DNA from: Alloprevotella tannerae
GTDB taxonomy: Bacteria; Bacteroidota; Bacteroidia; Bacteroidales; Bacteroidaceae
DNA: 8,320 bases
Assembly: GCA_015259305.1 (NCBI GenBank)
Contig: JABZGO010000070.1
Location: forward strand, 1-8,320
Reading direction: 5' to 3'
Part shown: positions 6,469 to 8,320 of the stretch, piece after piece
Layout: each line of letters starts with the position of its first letter
Position numbering within the stretch: position 1 is the first letter of the stretch
Made by a program: the position numbers and the translations under genes
Notes under the pieces: model-generated
What the model was told of the DNA's origin: nothing
Seen by the model: only the letters and a program-made list of their open reading frames with translations
Database searches by the model: none

Positions 6469-6589
6469 AGACGAACTTATTATAAGACACTGGCAAGACT
6501 ATTTGACTGCCATTCAGCAAAAACATTTCAAAACTAACATCTACGCTCTAAGATCTACATTTTGATTGATCAAGCACAAACTTTTCCTC

Positions 6590-6668
6590 GTACCATCGTG
6601 AGCGTACAAACGTCCCTTCACGAGCGTACATTGGTACCATCGTGAGCGTACAAGCTTCCTTTCACGAG
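6590..6668. repeat. Short direct repeat: two 35-bp copies, 44-bp period with 22-bp sub-period
   Basis: Copy 1 (6590-6624) and copy 2 (6634-6668) agree at 32 of 35 positions: both open with GTACCATCGTGAGCGTACAA and close with TTCACGAG. Inside, CGTGAGCGTACA (6597), CACGAGCGTACA (6619), CGTGAGCGTACA (6641) and CACGAG (6663) recur at exactly 22-base steps. A degenerate unit seems to precede copy 1 (6575-6596, ending CGTACCAT). TCGTGA and TCACGA within each copy are inverted, so each can also fold. Too few and too irregular for CRISPR. It may be a remnant of a dispersed intergenic repeat or an array of protein-binding sites. Confidence 0.75.
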
Positions 6669-6820
6669 AAGAACTCATCATATTGCGTTTTGGAAAGCAA
6701 AAAGCGGGAACATCATTACGCGAATAAATGATTTAAGCAACTAAAAATCAACGATAATAAAGCCTGATATAGCCGAAAGGAAGAAGCACTGCCACCTACT
6801 GCCCGTCTTTGCCGACAGAG

Positions 6821-6865
6821 TGTGTTGAAGATTATACTTCATTCGTGCCTTTCTACTTCAACGCA
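6821..6865. repeat. 10-bp inverted repeat with an overlapping alternative hairpin
   Basis: TGTGTTGAAG (6821-6830) can pair with CTTCAACGCA (6856-6865) over 10 positions including one G-U, around a 25-base loop. The same 5' arm can instead form a short hairpin, TGAAG (6826-6830) with CTTCA (6837-6841). The two structures exclude each other. It lies upstream of the predicted start of the DUF5715 transcript, so whether it is transcribed is uncertain. Confidence 0.3.
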
Positions 6866-6927
6866 AACAAAACAAAAATGGGCAAAAATCTATCCGATAC
6901 AAGAAGGCCGCATTACCGCTTTTTCAG

Positions 6928-6935
6928 TATCTTTG
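6928..6935 (+). promoter_or_regulatory. -7 box of probable promoter for the DUF5715 gene
   Basis: TATCTTTG is a perfect match to the Bacteroidota TAnnTTTG -7 element, on the plus strand 38 bases before the ATG at 6974. Transcription would start near 6942 with a leader of about 30 bases. No TTG is found at the expected -33 distance (about 6903-6908), so the promoter is incomplete or relies on the -7 box. Confidence 0.5.
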
Positions 6936-6973
6936 TTGGCTCATAAACAACAAGTTTTCTTCAACAAAGTCGA

Positions 6974-7789
6974 ATGAAACACAAATATAGACGCAAACAT
7001 TTCCTATTGACCTTTGCTACAATCGTCGGAATCTTGTTTGTAATCAAATGTGTATTTCCGGATATTACGCTCAAGAGTATCCTTAATCAGTTGGGCGGTA
7101 CAGACAATAAGATCAGCGCCAATGATTCTATAGCCCTGCAAAGTAAGCATGTAGACTCTCTGCTGCTCAAAGCGCGCCCGCCTCTCAACTTAGTGGATGC
7201 ATCAGGCCAAGCGATTAAGCACAAGGTGGTTAGTGTACCCAACTTTCAAACTTCTTTTCCCGATTTAAATGATGTGCAACTGGCCACAGCGCAGCGTAAT
7301 GGGCTTTCTTCGATTGCGCTAAATCGAGAGGAGGCGATGAAACGTAAGAAGGAATTAGTTTATATTGGGGACAACCCGTTTTATCATGTGAACAGACTGC
7401 AGCAAAGTATTCCTTATCTCGTGCCGAGAGCGGCAGTTTTGCTTAACGAAATAGCACGTGCTTTTGTAGATTCTTGCGCTGCTAAGGGCGTAGGCTTTCA
7501 CCGGCTGGTTGTAACATCAGTGTTGCGCACTCGTGAAGACGTCGAAAGGTTACGCCGCTTTAACCATAACGCCAGCGACAACAGTTGTCATCAATACGGC
7601 ACCACATTTGATATTGGCTACAACAAATATGAGCGCGTCTACGACCCACAAGGTCGGCCTATCCCGACAGAATGGGGCGTCACGTTGAAGTCAATTTTGG
7701 CAGAAGTCTTAGATGACCAGCGAAAAATGGGCACTTGCTATGTCAAATATGAATCCCATCAATCGTGTTTCCATATCACGGCTCGCTGA
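6974..7789 (+). CDS. DUF5715 family protein, M15-like zinc peptidase signature, membrane-anchored
   Basis: This 271-residue protein has a basic start (MKHKYRRKH), then one hydrophobic helix (about 10-28, FLLTFATIVGILFVIKCVF), suggesting an N-terminal inner-membrane anchor with the rest in the periplasm. After a linker (about 30-110) comes the region I recognise as DUF5715: DNPFYHVNRLQQSIPYLVPRA (133-153), RLVVTSVLRTREDVERLRRFN (177-197), SCHQYGTTFDIGY (204-216) and YVKYESHQSCFHIT (256-269). SxHxxGxxxD (H206, D213), an acidic residue (E260) and a late histidine (H267) reproduce the order of the zinc site of M15 D-Ala-D-Ala carboxypeptidases (VanY/DacA type). A cell-wall peptidase role is therefore inferred, not shown. 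The gene appears to start its own transcript (-7 box at 6928). The RsmF-like gene follows after 58 bases. Confidence 0.82.
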   Translation: MKHKYRRKHFLLTFATIVGILFVIKCVFPDITLKSILNQLGGTDNKISANDSIALQSKHVDSLLLKARPPLNLVDASGQAIKHKVVSVPNFQTSFPDLNDVQLATAQRNGLSSIALNREEAMKRKKELVYIGDNPFYHVNRLQQSIPYLVPRAAVLLNEIARAFVDSCAAKGVGFHRLVVTSVLRTREDVERLRRFNHNASDNSCHQYGTTFDIGYNKYERVYDPQGRPIPTEWGVTLKSILAEVLDDQRKMGTCYVKYESHQSCFHITAR

Positions 7790-7847
7790 TTACTGTCAAT
7801 CATAACTCGTAAACACACGTTCATTACGCTCTTCTCTTTCTCCGAAT

Positions 7848-8320
7848 ATGATTCATTTACCGGAAGCCTTTATATCTCAAACAAAGTCCTTGTTAGGGCT
7901 TGAAGAGACTGAGGCATTAATCAAAGCTTTAAGTGAGGAAGCGCCCACAAGTATTCGTGTAAATCCGAACAAAGCCACGGCTATTAGCGGAGAAAGCGTG
8001 CCTTGGTGCGAGATCGGCTATTATTTGAGTGAGCGGCCGTCTTTTACCTTAGACCCACTCTTCCACGCCGGCGCTTATTATGTGCAGGAAGCGTCATCAA
8101 TGTTTCTGTCTCAAGTTATTAAAGCGCTTCCGGAGGAGCCTCGTCGCGTCTTAGACTTATGCGCTGCCCCCGGAGGAAAAAGTACGCTATGGAGAGCCGA
8201 ACTTCCGGAACAGACGCTCTTAGTGGCGAACGAGCCGATACATCGTCGTGCAATGATCTTGGCAGAAAACCTGGCTAAATGGGGACATCCGAACGTAATT
8301 GTCACGGAGGATTATCCCAA
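7848..8320 (+). CDS. RsmB/NOP-family RNA m5C methyltransferase, RsmF-like (5' part, cut by window)
   Basis: An ATG at 7848 (MIHLPEAFISQTKSLLGLEE) opens a frame that stays open for 157 codons to the window end. The product begins with the N-terminal RNA-binding part of the NOL1/NOP2/Sun family: TSIRVNPNKA at about 36-45, then LDPLFHAGAYYVQEASSMF (about 67-85), a hallmark region ahead of the catalytic domain. SAM-binding motif I VLDLCAAPGGKSTL lies at about 102-115, followed by LLVANEPIHRRAMIL with the acidic SAM-ribose residue. The catalytic cysteines (PCSG and TCS motifs) would lie beyond the edge. RsmF/YebU methylates a 16S rRNA cytosine, and Bacteroidota members are the nearest fit; the exact target cannot be assigned. 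No promoter was found in the 58-base gap, so read-through from the DUF5715 gene is plausible. Confidence 0.88.
   Translation, partial: MIHLPEAFISQTKSLLGLEETEALIKALSEEAPTSIRVNPNKATAISGESVPWCEIGYYLSERPSFTLDPLFHAGAYYVQEASSMFLSQVIKALPEEPRRVLDLCAAPGGKSTLWRAELPEQTLLVANEPIHRRAMILAENLAKWGHPNVIVTEDYP

Larger units (their letters stand above)
6272..6973. other. Gene-poor intergenic region with repeats and hairpins
   Basis: About 700 bases separate the TraB/GumN stop from the DUF5715 start, and no convincing protein gene was found on either strand. A 63-codon TTG frame at 6268-6459 has no family resemblance and spans the hairpin, so it is rejected. From left to right the stretch holds a 15-bp hairpin (6330-6374), a terminator-like hairpin (6446-6468), a small palindrome (6562-6573), a 22/44-bp periodic repeat (6590-6668), a long-range inverted repeat (6821-6865), a 22-codon frame (6878-6946) and a -7 box (6928-6935). 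No tRNA, rRNA or recognised small RNA was seen. Confidence 0.6.

Noticed and set aside
6590..6668. CRISPR array
   Set aside because: There are only two 35-bp copies with a 9-base gap, an internal sub-period of 22 and no cas genes, unlike repeats with 30-base unique spacers.
6685..6705. Hairpin GCGTTTTG / CAAAAAGC as a terminator
   Set aside because: The stem has an internal mismatch, is mostly A-T, and no T run follows on either strand.
8111..8305. Minus-strand 64-codon frame near the right edge
   Set aside because: It is antisense to the RsmF-like gene, over the strongly conserved SAM-binding motif.

Overview
The window looks like a chromosomal segment from a member of the Bacteroidales (phylum Bacteroidota). 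Four things point there: lineage-typical families (DUF4348, DUF5063, DUF5715 and a PorE-type OmpA lipoprotein of the type IX secretion system), lipoproteins with short signal peptides, start codons without clear Shine-Dalgarno sequences, and promoters with a TAnnTTTG -7 box instead of a sigma70 -10. The genus cannot be fixed from this sequence. Nothing suggests a phage, plasmid, transposon or defence island; this is mostly housekeeping and envelope DNA.

Left part (1-3132, all minus strand). At the left edge is a DUF4348-type lipoprotein gene that appears broken by a one-base frameshift: an N-terminal half (193-645) stops just where a second frame (193-1, running off the window) takes up the expected second half. 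It has its own promoter. To its right lies a compact three-gene minus-strand operon, in transcription order DUF5063 protein, DEDDy 3'-5' exonuclease (4-base ATGA overlap) and an RlmI-like 23S rRNA m5C methyltransferase (14-base gap), read from a recognisable promoter at 3197-3228.

Middle (3133-6271). A divergent intergenic region with an 18-bp dyad separates that operon from a plus-strand pair: a large OmpA-family lipoprotein with the TPR / beta-propeller / regulatory-domain / OmpA-C layout of PorE, and, 31 bases downstream, a secreted TraB/GumN (Tiki-like) protein. Both belong to the cell envelope and may be co-transcribed.

Right part (6272-8320). A roughly 700-base stretch without a convincing gene holds a 15-bp hairpin, a weak terminator-like hairpin, a short 22/44-bp periodic repeat and further inverted repeats. 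After it come a membrane-anchored DUF5715 protein with an M15-like zinc-peptidase signature and the 5' part of an RsmB/NOP-family (RsmF-like) RNA m5C methyltransferase cut by the window edge.

The items most worth a second look are the split DUF4348 gene, the intergenic repeat cluster, and the PorE-type/TraB pairing.
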